Shown piece after piece: positions 46,246 through 55,967 of a stretch of DNA of 64,000 bases. The notes under the pieces were generated by a model. The model did not search any database and was not told the origin of the DNA. It saw nothing but the letters and a program-made list of their open reading frames with translations. Position numbers and translations under genes: made by a program. The DNA is taken from the NCBI GenBank assembly GCA_045565015.1, contig JBJLGD010000006.1, positions 5,264-69,263 of the forward strand, in the 5' to 3' direction. How positions within the stretch are numbered: the first letter of the stretch is position 1; each line of letters begins with the position of its first letter. This DNA is from GCA-2697345 sp045565015. Its GTDB lineage: Bacteria > Pseudomonadota > Alphaproteobacteria > Rhodobacterales > Rhodobacteraceae.

Positions 46246-47268
46246 TTAATTTAGATTTAATGGTTTTAACATTTTTTTTACTTTTTCAAGAGGAACATCT
46301 TTTATATTATTATGCTGCCAATTGGGGTTGCGATCTTTATCAATAACCTGTGCTCTAATACCCTCAACAAAATCACTATATTCAACTGCCCTATAGGTGA
46401 ATCTGTATTCATAATCCAAGCTATCTTTTATGGTCAGGTTCTCTATTCGTTTAAGTATTTTTATTATTTCGAAAGTGCACGATACCGACAATGGAGAGTT
46501 TTTTTCGATTAGCTTTAATGTCTTAATTGAAAACTTTGAATTTCTTTTTTTTAAGTTATCTATAATAAACTGAAGACTAGTATTTGAAAATATAGAGGAT
46601 ATTTCTTTAAAATTAGTTCTCAGTTCTCCGATAGGAGGTTCTTGTATAAATTTATCTAATACTGAAAGGGACCCACTCTGAATTAAGTTAGCTTTTACTT
46701 CTTTCCAATTTACCTGTGGAACAAAGTAATCTGAAAACCCAGAAAATATAGAATCATCTGAGTTCATTCGGTACCCCGTGGTTGCTAAATATTCTCCAAT
46801 TCCGGCTGGTGCATTTGCTAAAATAAATGAGCCTCCAACGTCTGGTATAAGCCCAATACCACATTCTGGCATTGCTATCTTACTACTCTCACAAACTATC
46901 CGATGGCTAACATGACAACCCAATCCTACACCACCTCCCATAGTAAATCCTTGTAAAAAACTAATTATTGGCTTGGGATAGTTAGCAATTTTTTCGTTTA
47001 AACGATATTCATCTAACCAAAAAAGCTGACTGTATGTGTAGTTTCTTTTAAGTCCACTCTCATAAAGGTCGGCTATGTCTCCACCCGCACAAAACGCTCG
47101 GTCTCCTGCAGCTTCAAGAATAATAAAGTCGATACTTTCAGTAATCCAATCATCTAACGTTTGTTCAATTTTCTGGATCATTTCATAGGTTAATGCGTTA
47201 AGTGAATCGGGACGGTTTAACTTAATTAAGCCAACTTTATTAATAATCTCGATTTTTAATGTATCCAT
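46246..47268 (-). CDS. 3-hydroxyisobutyryl-CoA hydrolase (enoyl-CoA hydratase family)
   Basis: This 340-residue crotonase-fold protein of the HIBCH branch releases CoA from 3-hydroxyisobutyryl-CoA in valine breakdown. AFCAGGDIADLYESG near residue 60 and FLQGFTMGGGVGLGCH near 105 form the CoA and oxyanion site. MPECGIGLIPDVGGSFIL near 133 supplies the catalytic Glu and Asp. The ECH_2-type C-terminal domain makes it longer than plain hydratases. It lies three bases after the acyl-CoA dehydrogenase stop and 17 bases before mmsB, which fixes its pathway role. Confidence 0.92.
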   Translation of the reverse strand: MDTLKIEIINKVGLIKLNRPDSLNALTYEMIQKIEQTLDDWITESIDFIILEAAGDRAFCAGGDIADLYESGLKRNYTYSQLFWLDEYRLNEKIANYPKPIISFLQGFTMGGGVGLGCHVSHRIVCESSKIAMPECGIGLIPDVGGSFILANAPAGIGEYLATTGYRMNSDDSIFSGFSDYFVPQVNWKEVKANLIQSGSLSVLDKFIQEPPIGELRTNFKEISSIFSNTSLQFIIDNLKKRNSKFSIKTLKLIEKNSPLSVSCTFEIIKILKRIENLTIKDSLDYEYRFTYRAVEYSDFVEGIRAQVIDKDRNPNWQHNNIKDVPLEKVKKMLKPLNLN

Positions 47269-47271
47269 TTT

Positions 47272-48411
47272 CTATGTCTTTGTAAGGTTACGACTTATAA
47301 TTAATCGCATTATCTCATTAGTGCCCTCTAATATTTCATGGACTCTCAGATCCCTAACCAATTTTTCAATACCATATTCTGTTAAATACCCATACCCACC
47401 ATGTAATTGTAAACATTGGTTGGCTATTCTTGACCCGGCTTCAGTTACGAATTTTTTTGCAATAGCACAAAAATGAGTGGCGTCTGACTTTTTCTGATCT
47501 AGTTTCCAGGCTGCTTGTCTCAGTAGAATTCGAGAGGCTTGAAGTTCAATTTCGATATCAGCAATACTGAATTGTAAGGCCTGAAATTTATTTATTTTTT
47601 TTCCAAAGGCTTTGCGTTCTTCCATGTAAGTTAATGTCTTATTTAAAGCATGTTGTGCAGCGCCCAATGAACATGCCGCGATATTAAGCCGTCCACCATC
47701 TAAACCGGCCATCGCATAATTAAACCCGTGGCCTTCTTCCCCAACGAGGTTACTTAACGGAACTTTACAAGCATCCATATGAACTTGTCGTGTAGGTTGA
47801 GATCTCCAACCCATTTTTTGTTCCAAGGATCCAAAGCTTAAACCTTCAGTACCGTCTTCAATATAAATAGTTGAAATTCCTCTCGGTCCTAAATCCCCAG
47901 TTCTACACATAACAAGGTATGAGTCTGAATATCCTCCACCTGAAATAAAAGATTTTGTACCATTTATATTATAATGTTCGTTTGTTTTTTTTGCACTTGT
48001 CTTTAAAGCTGATGCGTCTGATCCGGATGCTGGTTCTGTGAGGCAGTAAGAGATTACGTTTTTCATACTCAAAGCATCGGGGAGAACTCTTTCGATAAGA
48101 TTTTTTGAACCGTATCTATCTATCATCGACGCGCACATATTATGTATAGATAGAAATGCGGCCACTGAGGGGCACGCCATACTTAAAGCTTCAAAAACTA
48201 GCGTCGCATCAAGCCTGGTGAGCCCAGAACCACCATTCTCCTCGGAAACATAAAGTCCACCGAAACCCAAAGAGGCGATATCTTGCCACAAAGATTTAGG
48301 AATATTCTGGTTGTCTTCCCATTCAAGTGCGTAAGGTGCTATATTTTCTTCACCAAAACTTTTGGCTAAATCGAAGATCGCAACTTGCTCCTCTGAAACA
48401 GTAAAATCCAC
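47272..48411 (-). CDS. Acyl-CoA dehydrogenase (isobutyryl-CoA type)
   Basis: This 379-residue FAD enzyme fits the short/branched-chain acyl-CoA dehydrogenase family. YCLTEPASGSDASALKT near residue 125 and KSFISGGGYSDSYLV near 150 bind FAD and substrate. The C-terminal LHGGYGYLTEYGIEKLVRD and EGTNEIMRLII are classical. The catalytic Glu is expected in the EGTNEI region for this group. Context between mmsA and the HIBCH-like gene indicates isobutyryl-CoA to methacrylyl-CoA in valine catabolism. The methacrylyl-CoA hydratase step has no dedicated gene in this operon. Confidence 0.92.
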   Translation of the reverse strand: MDFTVSEEQVAIFDLAKSFGEENIAPYALEWEDNQNIPKSLWQDIASLGFGGLYVSEENGGSGLTRLDATLVFEALSMACPSVAAFLSIHNMCASMIDRYGSKNLIERVLPDALSMKNVISYCLTEPASGSDASALKTSAKKTNEHYNINGTKSFISGGGYSDSYLVMCRTGDLGPRGISTIYIEDGTEGLSFGSLEQKMGWRSQPTRQVHMDACKVPLSNLVGEEGHGFNYAMAGLDGGRLNIAACSLGAAQHALNKTLTYMEERKAFGKKINKFQALQFSIADIEIELQASRILLRQAAWKLDQKKSDATHFCAIAKKFVTEAGSRIANQCLQLHGGYGYLTEYGIEKLVRDLRVHEILEGTNEIMRLIISRNLTKT

Positions 48412-48469
48412 TGAGGCTCCTAAGTTTATTCATCATCAAATGATTACGTTTAAGTTTATCCTAAATTTA

Positions 48470-49972
48470 CTATTCCATAATAGGTATTGAGAACTCCCCG
48501 CCTTCTTTTATGCCTGACGGCCATCGAGAAGTAATAGTTTTTGTTCTTGTAAAAAATTTAAATGCATCTGATCCATGTTGGTTTAGATCTCCAAACATAG
48601 ACTTTTTCCAACCACCAAAAGTATGATACGCTAAAGGCACAGGTATGGGTACATTTACGCCGACCATCCCTATATTTATCCTATTAGCAAAATCTCTCGC
48701 GGTATCACCGTCACGAGTAAAAATTGATGTGCCGTTACCATATTCATGGTTTATCGCCATATTAATAGCTTCCTCATAATTTTGAGCTCTAACGGTAGAA
48801 AGAACTGGACCGAAAATTTCTTTTTTATAAATATCCATATCAGTAGTTACATTATCAAATAAATGTGCTCCTACAAAAAATCCATTCTCGTATCCTTGAA
48901 GTTTGAAATTTCGTCCATCAACGACTAATTTGGCTCCCTGATCAAGACCTGATTGAACAAGGTTTTCTATATTGTTTTTTGACGCTGCAGTTATTACAGG
49001 ACCAAAGTCTACGTCATCTCCAGATGTATAGGGCCCCACTTTTAGTGCTTCGATTCTTGGAACTAACTTTTCGACAAGTTTATCAGCTGTTTCATCACCT
49101 ACAGGTACGGCAACAGAAATTGCCATACAACGCTCCCCTGCTGCTCCATAACCAGCACCAACAAGTGCGTCTGCTGCCTGATCCATATCAGCATCTGGCA
49201 TGATAATCATATGATTCTTTGCTCCACCAAAACATTGAACACGTTTTCCATTAGCGCAACCGGTCGCATAGATATATTCAGCGATGGGCGTTGACCCAAC
49301 AAAGCTTACAGATTGAACTACATCATTATGCAATATCGCATCAACGGCTTCTTTGTCGCCATTTACGACTTGCAAGATACCTTTTGGTAAGCCTGCTTCT
49401 TCCAGAAGCTCAGCCAACATTAGTGGAACTGATGGATTTCTTTCAGATGGTTTTAATATAAAGGCATTGCCACAAACTATTGCCGGTGCAAACATCCACA
49501 TTGGTATCATGGCTGGGAAATTAAATGGTGTAATTCCAGCAGCAACTCCAAGCGGTTGCTTCATCGAGTACATATCAATTCCTGGCCCCGCACTATCAGT
49601 ATATTCCCCTTTTAAGTGGTGAGGGGCCCCTATACAGAATTCTACAACTTCTAAGCCTCTTTGAACGTCTCCGGCTGCATCTGGAAGTGTCTTACCATGC
49701 TCTCGACTTAAAGCTTCTGCCAATTTTTGCATATCGCGATTGAGTAGTTCTACGAATTTCATCATAATTCTTGAGCGACGTTGAGGGTTAACTGCTGCCC
49801 ATGCAGGTTGAGCTTTAGCTGCAATTCTAATTGCTTCGTCTACTTCAGATTTTGTGGCCAGGCTACATTGTCCTTGAACTTCGCCAGTTGCTGGGTTTAG
49901 TACGTCCCCGGTTCTTCCGGAAGCTCCTTTTGAATGACTTCCATTAATATAGTGTGCTAGCTGATACATCAC
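48470..49972 (-). CDS. mmsA: CoA-acylating methylmalonate-semialdehyde dehydrogenase
   Basis: MmsA converts methylmalonate semialdehyde to propionyl-CoA, and malonate semialdehyde to acetyl-CoA, with NAD and CoA. The 500-residue aldehyde dehydrogenase has the MmsA-type start HYINGSHSKGASGRTGDVLNP, the FVGSTPIAEYIY NAD site near 235, and the catalytic Cys in GYGAAGERCMAIS near 285. A long MmsA-specific C-terminus is also present. It leads the operon mmsA-acd-hibch-mmsB. The malonate-semialdehyde activity could also serve 3-hydroxypropionate made from acrylate after DMSP cleavage, which is inference. Confidence 0.96.
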   Translation of the reverse strand: MMYQLAHYINGSHSKGASGRTGDVLNPATGEVQGQCSLATKSEVDEAIRIAAKAQPAWAAVNPQRRSRIMMKFVELLNRDMQKLAEALSREHGKTLPDAAGDVQRGLEVVEFCIGAPHHLKGEYTDSAGPGIDMYSMKQPLGVAAGITPFNFPAMIPMWMFAPAIVCGNAFILKPSERNPSVPLMLAELLEEAGLPKGILQVVNGDKEAVDAILHNDVVQSVSFVGSTPIAEYIYATGCANGKRVQCFGGAKNHMIIMPDADMDQAADALVGAGYGAAGERCMAISVAVPVGDETADKLVEKLVPRIEALKVGPYTSGDDVDFGPVITAASKNNIENLVQSGLDQGAKLVVDGRNFKLQGYENGFFVGAHLFDNVTTDMDIYKKEIFGPVLSTVRAQNYEEAINMAINHEYGNGTSIFTRDGDTARDFANRINIGMVGVNVPIPVPLAYHTFGGWKKSMFGDLNQHGSDAFKFFTRTKTITSRWPSGIKEGGEFSIPIME

Positions 49973-49995
49973 AGTCTCCTAAATTTTATGTAGCT

Positions 49996-50015
49996 ATATC
50001 CTGCTAATAGGATAT
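49996..50015. promoter_or_regulatory. Inverted repeat upstream of mmsA
   Basis: A perfect 7-bp inverted repeat, ATATCCT and AGGATAT, flanks six bases (GCTAAT). It ends 24 bases before the mmsA start, in the divergent region with coaD. Position and symmetry suit a repressor site for the valine operon, but no regulator gene is adjacent. Confidence 0.4.
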
Positions 50016-50146
50016 TTAAAAGAGGTTCTTTCTCAAATCATGTTAAAAGAATTAATTTAGAGGAATTTTTTGTACTGTTGTTTTAATAATGTAAATGTTA
50101 AAGAATTAGCTATTATTTTATTCTAACTTTAGTTGGAGAATTTTAA

Positions 50147-50638
50147 ATGCGAATTGGACTATATCCAGGGACATTTGACCCCATTACTGTAGGACATATA
50201 GATATTATTCGACGGGCCAGTGCGCTTGTAGACAAACTTGTAATCGGTGTTGCAATTAATGCGGACAAGTCTCCAATGTTTTCGTTAGATGAGAGAGTCA
50301 GAATGATTTCTGAAGAATGTAAAATAATAAAAAGTAAATTTGACATAATAGTCGATGTGCATCCCTTCCAAAATTTATTAATTCAGTGCGCTAGGGAAGT
50401 AAACGCAACTATTATTATTCGAGGTCTGAGGGCAGTATCAGATTTTGAATACGAATATCAAATGGTAGGTATGAATCGGGCGATGGATGATGGAGTAGAA
50501 ACGGTGTTCTTGATGGCTGAAGCTCAACACCAAGCGGTTGCTTCCAGACTGGTTAAGGAAATTGCTAGGCTTGATGGTAATGTATCAAAATTCGTGACAC
50601 CCGCCGTAAAAGCTGCCTTACAAAAAAAACTTAAATAA
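50147..50638 (+). CDS. coaD: Phosphopantetheine adenylyltransferase
   Basis: CoaD makes dephospho-CoA from phosphopantetheine and ATP. The 163-residue protein has the nucleotidyl-transferase motif GTFDPITVGHIDIIRRA at the N-terminus, the RGLRAVSDFEYEYQM section near residue 90, and SRLVKEIARLDGNVSKFV near 128 for the phosphate-binding end. The gene precedes two cyclophilin genes at 64 bp, a common alphaproteobacterial order. Confidence 0.98.
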   Translation: MRIGLYPGTFDPITVGHIDIIRRASALVDKLVIGVAINADKSPMFSLDERVRMISEECKIIKSKFDIIVDVHPFQNLLIQCAREVNATIIIRGLRAVSDFEYEYQMVGMNRAMDDGVETVFLMAEAQHQAVASRLVKEIARLDGNVSKFVTPAVKAALQKKLK

Positions 50639-50702
50639 AAAGCTTTACAATATGAGATTGGCGACTAGTTTGGCGTCGAGTTAATTTATTAGGAGTACGG
50701 CA

Positions 50703-51209
50703 ATGAATAACGATGGTGATCTTGAAAATGTTATTTTAATTGAGCTAAAGGATGGAACGGTGAAAATTGAATTGCTTCCAGATGTTGCTCCACAGCATTG
50801 CGATAGGATGAAAGATTTAGCGAGATCAGGTGCTTATAACAACGTCGTCTTTCATCGTGTCATTGAGGGTTTTATGGCTCAGACTGGAGATGTGGCGAAT
50901 GGGAATGCTGAAAAAGATTTTAATTTGAGTATGGCGGGTACTGGAGGATCAAATCTTCCGAATTTGCCCGCTGAGTTTTCTAAGTTGCCTCACGAAAGAG
51001 GAACTATTGGAGCTGCCAGATCGCAAAGTCCCGATAGTGCAAATAGTCAGTTTTTTATTAACTTTAGTGATAATAATTTTTTGAATGGTCAGTATACCGT
51101 ATATGGGAGAGTTGTCGAGGGTATGGAATTTGTAGACGCTATATCGCGCGGTGAACCACCAGCAAATCCTGATAGAATGATTAGTATGAAAGTTGCATCT
51201 GATGCTTAA
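50703..51209 (+). CDS. ppiB: Peptidyl-prolyl cis-trans isomerase, cytoplasmic cyclophilin
   Basis: This 168-residue cyclophilin without a signal peptide is likely cytosolic. Active-site residues are visible in VVFHRVIEGFMAQTGD near residue 55 (Arg, Phe, Gln), in NSQFFINFSDNNFLNGQYT near 115 and in VYGRVVEGMEFVD near 135. The start ATG has GGAG nearby (AGGAGTACGGCA). It overlaps the next cyclophilin by eight bases, so both are made together for two compartments. Confidence 0.95.
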   Translation: MNNDGDLENVILIELKDGTVKIELLPDVAPQHCDRMKDLARSGAYNNVVFHRVIEGFMAQTGDVANGNAEKDFNLSMAGTGGSNLPNLPAEFSKLPHERGTIGAARSQSPDSANSQFFINFSDNNFLNGQYTVYGRVVEGMEFVDAISRGEPPANPDRMISMKVASDA

Positions 51210-51750
51210 AGTTTTAATAAGCTTGATATTATTAGTCTCCACTCCAGCTTTTGGTTCTGGTATCGTGATTGATGTTCGAGGAGAGGCAAATGGTACTCTA
51301 ACTATAGACTTGTTCGAAGATATTGCTCCCAATCATACTAATCGTATTCTAAAACTTGCGGAGGAGGGCTTCTATGATGGTGTGGTTTTCCATAGGGTCA
51401 TAGAGGGCTTCATGGCACAAACAGGGGATGGTCAGTTTGGTAAAGTGTCTGGAGATCTACGACGCGCTGGTATGGGTGGGTCTAATTATCCTGACTTAAA
51501 GGCTGAGTTTTCAAATATAAGTTATGAGCGTGGTGTAGTTGGAATGGCTCGCTCTCAGAATCCAGACTCGGGAAATAGTCAATTTTTTATTATGTTTGCA
51601 GAAGGAAGTTTTCTTAATGGCCAATACACGGTTATTGGGAAAGTTACTAATGGTTTGGATGTTCTTGATAAAATCAAAAAGGGTCTCGGTCAAAATGGGT
51701 TAGTTCTTGGAGAGCCAGATTTTATGAACACTGTTTCAGAATTTTATTAG
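51202..51750 (+). CDS. Peptidyl-prolyl cis-trans isomerase, secreted cyclophilin
   Basis: This second cyclophilin, of about 182 residues, has an N-terminal signal peptide (KVLISLILLVSTPAFGSG), so it is probably periplasmic. The catalytic core repeats that of the first copy (VVFHRVIEGFMAQTGD; NSQFFIMFAEGSFLNGQYT) and includes GKVTNGLDVLDKI. I start at ATG 51202, directly before the signal sequence, rather than the TTG three codons earlier. It is closely related to the upstream copy, suggesting tandem duplication and retargeting. Confidence 0.95.
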   Translation: MLKVLISLILLVSTPAFGSGIVIDVRGEANGTLTIDLFEDIAPNHTNRILKLAEEGFYDGVVFHRVIEGFMAQTGDGQFGKVSGDLRRAGMGGSNYPDLKAEFSNISYERGVVGMARSQNPDSGNSQFFIMFAEGSFLNGQYTVIGKVTNGLDVLDKIKKGLGQNGLVLGEPDFMNTVSEFY

Positions 51751-51756
51751 TAGTTT

Positions 51757-53010
51757 TTATTTTTTTAATTTAACTAAGGCGTGTCGTTTCTTGCCGGCAC
51801 TTAATTTGACGTGGTTAATTAAATCGGCTTGACTAATTAAAATTGTATGATTGTCCAAAAGAGAGTCATTTAATCTTGCACCATTCTCTGAGATTAGGCG
51901 TTTTGCTTCTTTCCCGGAATGAACTAAACCTGTGCGGACGAACAATTGAACTATTGACAGCCCGTTACCAAGCTCATCAAGACTAATTTCTAATGTTGGT
52001 AATTCATCCCCATGACTACCCTTTATAAATACGTCGGTAGCCGTTTTCTCAGCGGCTTGTGACGCATCATCTCCATGCAAAAGAGAGGTGACATGGTTGG
52101 CAAGAATAATTTTTGCTTCATTTAGCTCAGCGCCTTTCATGTTTTCTAATCTCATGCATTCGTCTATTGGAATTTCAGTATATAATTTAAGAAATTTTCC
52201 AACATCAGCATCTGCAGTATTTCGCCAGAATTGCCAAAATTGATAGCTTGATAGTAATTTTTTATCTAACCAAATAGCTCCATCTTGCGATTTTCCCATC
52301 TTCTTACCTTCGGATGTTTCCAATAAGGCCGATGTCAAGCCAAAGAGCTCAACTTCTGTTGACCTTCTTGTTAAGTCGATGCCATTAACTATATTTCCCC
52401 ATTGGTCTGAGCCTCCCATTTGAAGCAGGCAACCATAACGTTTATTCAGCTCCATAAAGTCGTACGCCTGAAGGATCATATAATTAAATTCCAGGAAACT
52501 TAGTGATTGTTCTCGATCTAACCGTGATTTGACAGATTCGAAACTTAGCATACGATTGATAGAAAAATGGCGACCAATATCTCGTAAGAAAGTTAAATAG
52601 TTCAAGTCATCTAACCATTCAGCATTATTGACCATAATGGCAGTATTAGAAGCATCATTAAAACTAACATAATTTGTGAAAACATTTTTAATACTTGAAA
52701 TATTTGTATCTATGCTTTCAGGGGTTAGAAGTGGCCTTTCATCAGCTCTAAAACTGGGATCACCAACTTTTGTTGTTCCTCCACCCATTAGAACTATTGG
52801 TTGATGACCTGTCTTTTGTAACCACCTTAACATCATAATCTGAATCAGAGACCCAACATGGAGCGAGGGAGCTGTTGCGTCAAAACCAATATAACCTGGT
52901 ACAATACTCTTTAAGAGAGCTCTATCTAAATGCTCGTAGTTTGTACAATCGGAAAGAAATCCTCTTTCAATCATAATTTTTAAGAAATCAGATTTGATTT
53001 GATAATCCAT
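51757..53010 (-). CDS. tyrS: Tyrosyl-tRNA synthetase
   Basis: This 417-residue class I synthetase has its HIGH-like motif in DATAPSLHVGSLIQIM near residue 45, tyrosine-binding residues in NYMILQAYDFMELNKRYG near 180, and DQWGNIVNGIDL near 203. The KMSKS loop is KKMGKSQDG near 238. A C-terminal S4-type RNA-binding domain (about 345-417) carries VRTGLVHSGKEAKRLISENG. It ends six bases from the convergent cyclophilin gene, so there is no room for a separate terminator. Confidence 0.97.
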   Translation of the reverse strand: MDYQIKSDFLKIMIERGFLSDCTNYEHLDRALLKSIVPGYIGFDATAPSLHVGSLIQIMMLRWLQKTGHQPIVLMGGGTTKVGDPSFRADERPLLTPESIDTNISSIKNVFTNYVSFNDASNTAIMVNNAEWLDDLNYLTFLRDIGRHFSINRMLSFESVKSRLDREQSLSFLEFNYMILQAYDFMELNKRYGCLLQMGGSDQWGNIVNGIDLTRRSTEVELFGLTSALLETSEGKKMGKSQDGAIWLDKKLLSSYQFWQFWRNTADADVGKFLKLYTEIPIDECMRLENMKGAELNEAKIILANHVTSLLHGDDASQAAEKTATDVFIKGSHGDELPTLEISLDELGNGLSIVQLFVRTGLVHSGKEAKRLISENGARLNDSLLDNHTILISQADLINHVKLSAGKKRHALVKLKK

Positions 53011-53097
53011 GTTTTAGTTTCCATTAAAAAATAGGATATTAGTAATATCCAATACTTTATCTAAATAACGAGCCGAATGAAACCTAAAGAATTTAAA

Positions 53098-54379
53098 TCA
53101 TTTTTGTTTAAGTATTGAGGTACCAGCATAGACTCCTGAGTCACCTAGATGCTCTTCAATTCTAATAAGTTGATTATATTTTGCTAATCGATCACTTCTA
53201 GCCAGCGACCCTGTTTTTATTTGACCGCAATTGGTAGCAACGGCTAAATCAGCGATTGTTGTATCTTCTGTTTCGCCGGATCGATGACTCATTACATTTG
53301 TATAACCAGCGCCTTTTGCTATTTTCATGGCATGTAATGTTTCCGTAAGCGTTCCAATTTGATTTACCTTCACTAGCATCGAGTTCCCACAACCCTTATC
53401 GATTCCGGTTTTAAGCCTTAAAGCGTTAGTAACGAATAAATCGTCTCCAACAAGTTGCACTTTATGCCCCAGTTCTGTGGTCAATTTAGACCAACCCTCC
53501 CAATCGTCTTCGGCACATCCGTCTTCAATGCTTATTATTGGATAGTCTTTAGTAAGAGAAACAAGATACTCGACATTCTGATCTATTGTAAGAGAACTTC
53601 CTTCACCTGTTAGAGTATATTTATTTTCATTAAAATACTCAGTGGCGGCGCAATCAATAGCTAAAAATACATCCTTTCCGGGGATAAATCCGCTACTTTC
53701 AATAGCTATCATAATTAGCTCTATTGCTTGCCGCGTCGAATTAACATCAGGAGCAAAACCTCCCTCATCACCTACTGCAGTAGATAAGCCCAAAGCTTTT
53801 AACTTGGATTGAAGTGTATGAAATATTTCAGAACCAATTCGTATTGCATCAGTAATAGATTTTGCTGAAACAGGCATAATCATAAATTCTTGGATATCAA
53901 TTTTATTATCAGCATGTTCACCGCCATTAATGATATTCATCATTGGTACAGGTAATGTTATGGCATTTGTTCCTCCAAGATATTTAAATAATGGTAAGCT
54001 TTTAAAATTAGATCCAGCATGCGCTACTGCAAGTGATACGCCTAAAGTTGAATTTGCGCCTAGATTATTTTTATTTTTTGTACCATCTAGAGCTATTAGT
54101 TTTTTCGTCTATTTCTGCCTGATTAAGGGAGTCTTCGCCTACTAGACAGTTAGCAATTTCTGTATTGATTTTATTAACGGCTTTTAAGACACCTTTACCA
54201 TGAAATCTTTTAGGATCATTATCTCGCAATTCGACAGCTTCATGAGCACCTGTGGACGCCCCAGAGGGGACTGCTGCTCGTCCAAGTACATTGTCATTTA
54301 AGATTACGTCAACTTCGATAGTTGGGTTTCCGCGGCTATCAATAATCTCTCTGGCTTTAATACTTGTAATAATGCTCAC
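53098..54379 (-). CDS. eno: Enolase (frameshifted in this sequence)
   Basis: Enolase interconverts 2-phosphoglycerate and phosphoenolpyruvate. The N-terminal part (IKAREIIDSRGNPTIEVDV, PSGASTGAHEAVELRD) is in one frame. The rest (LGVSLAVAHAG, PMMNIINGGEHADN, SIEDGCAEDDW, GDDLFVTN, SHRSGETEDT) is in another. The break is in a run of six T on the plus strand (54100-54105); removing one gives EIDEKLIALDGTKNKNNLG. All catalytic parts are then present, with a total length near 426 residues. An essential glycolytic gene broken at a homopolymer points to sequence error. Confidence 0.95.
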
Positions 54380-54685
54380 TTATCTCTCCCAACAGTTATT
54401 TCAGTCTATAGAAGCAATATTAATTAGTCGCAATTGAGAATCCTGCGAAATGCACTGTTTATATATAAGTTATATTCTTTTCCATTACAGCATCGATGAT
54501 CAAAAGTGAATTACTAATCATTCTTGACTTAAGAGCGTTTAACCCTCACTGGGATACAATCTTTATTGTTTTTGGATATATTTAGTAAAATTTAATTTGA
54601 TAGGCTTTTTAAAAAAAATGCTAAACTAAATATACATAAAGTATAATAAGAAATAAGTTACGGTGATTTCTGAGTAGGATGTATT
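54380..54685. other. Divergent intergenic region, eno / DEAD-box helicase
   Basis: These 306 bases separate two divergent genes and should hold both promoters. An AT-rich leader precedes the helicase start, as is common for cold-inducible helicases, but no cold-shock box or ncRNA is recognisable. An AGGATG ribosome site lies eight bases before the TTG start of the helicase. Confidence 0.35.
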
Positions 54686-55957
54686 TTGGATAAATTTAGA
54701 AAGTTGGGTGTCACCGAAAAAATAGTGGACAATTTGAGGGCCCAAGGGATCTGTGAACCAACCCTAATACAGTTAGAGGCTTTACCGGTTATATTTGAAG
54801 GTCGAGATGTTCTTGGACTTGCTCAAACGGGTACGGGGAAAACAGTCGCATTTGGAGTGCCTATGCTTCAAAAATTAATGAGCATTGGGTTTTCTCCAAA
54901 ATCTAAAGAAGTTAGAGCATTAGTCCTTGTGCCTACCAGAGAGTTAGCGAAGCAAATAGTAGTAGCTCTTAAAAGTTTTCAGGGTAATGGGCACTTAAAA
55001 ATTAATATGGTTGTTGGCGGCCTATCAATTAATCCGCAAAAAGAGCGGTTATCTAAGGGCTCAGATGTTGTTGTGGCTACCCCTGGAAGGCTCCTAGATT
55101 TACTTTCACAAAGTGCCTTATGTCTCAGAAAAACAGAATACTTAGTGCTAGATGAAGCTGATCAGATGTTGGATATGGGATTTATAAAACCTCTTGAAGA
55201 AATTGTTAAATTATTAATATCTGAGCGGCAAACCTTACTGTTTTCAGCTACTATGCCCAAACTTATGGAAAAATTAGCTGCGGCGTTTTTAAAAAACCCA
55301 CGAAAAGTACAAGTTTCTAGTTCAGGTAAGGCGGTAGATAAAATTGATCAAAAGATCTGTTATATTGCAAAGAGTGAAAAAAATAATCTGTTAACTGAAT
55401 ATATTTCTGCCAATAAAGACGATTTGATACTAGTTTTTATGCGAACAAAGAGTAGTGCGGAAAGGCTACTAAAGTCTCTTGAAAAGAAGGGATTTTCAGC
55501 GGCTTCTATTCATGGAAATAAAAGCCAAAACCAAAGAGATAACGCTTTAAAATTATTTAAGCAGGGTAAAGTAAAGGTTTTGGTTGCTACGGACGTTGCA
55601 GCTAGGGGCATTGATATACCGGACGTATCGTTTGTTTTTAATTTTGATTTACCAAATGTAGCTGAAAACTATATTCATCGGATTGGTCGAACTGCAAGAG
55701 CTGGTAAAACAGGCGTTTCTATAACTTTCTGTGCTCCGGACGAAATGAATATGTTAAAATCTATTGAAAAACTGACTAAACAAGTAATTAAAGTTGAAAG
55801 TGGTGTCCGTTGGATTGAAAGCCAAAAAGAAAAATCTGTTAAAGAAGAAAATCTAAATAAAAAAGAACCAGCCAAAAATAAATTTAGACGCTTTAGGTCA
55901 AAATCTAAAAGTAATGGCCAAAATAAGAAACGTAATCGAGTAAAAAGAAACGGGTAA
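54686..55957 (+). CDS. DEAD-box RNA helicase (RhlE-like)
   Basis: This 423-residue ATP-dependent RNA helicase has a Q motif near residue 24, Walker A AQTGTGKTVAFG near 47, PTRELAKQI near 85, VLDEADQMLD near 155, FSATMPK near 187, and ATDVAARGIDIPDV and HRIGRTARAGKTG near 300-335. The C-terminal tail from about 385 is very basic (KNKFRRFRSKSKSNGQNKK) and probably binds RNA. The start is TTG at 54686; the protein begins immediately at the family N-terminus. RhlE and DeaD types are not separable by eye. Confidence 0.93.
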   Translation: MDKFRKLGVTEKIVDNLRAQGICEPTLIQLEALPVIFEGRDVLGLAQTGTGKTVAFGVPMLQKLMSIGFSPKSKEVRALVLVPTRELAKQIVVALKSFQGNGHLKINMVVGGLSINPQKERLSKGSDVVVATPGRLLDLLSQSALCLRKTEYLVLDEADQMLDMGFIKPLEEIVKLLISERQTLLFSATMPKLMEKLAAAFLKNPRKVQVSSSGKAVDKIDQKICYIAKSEKNNLLTEYISANKDDLILVFMRTKSSAERLLKSLEKKGFSAASIHGNKSQNQRDNALKLFKQGKVKVLVATDVAARGIDIPDVSFVFNFDLPNVAENYIHRIGRTARAGKTGVSITFCAPDEMNMLKSIEKLTKQVIKVESGVRWIESQKEKSVKEENLNKKEPAKNKFRRFRSKSKSNGQNKKRNRVKRNG

Positions 55958-55967
55958 AATCCTAATT

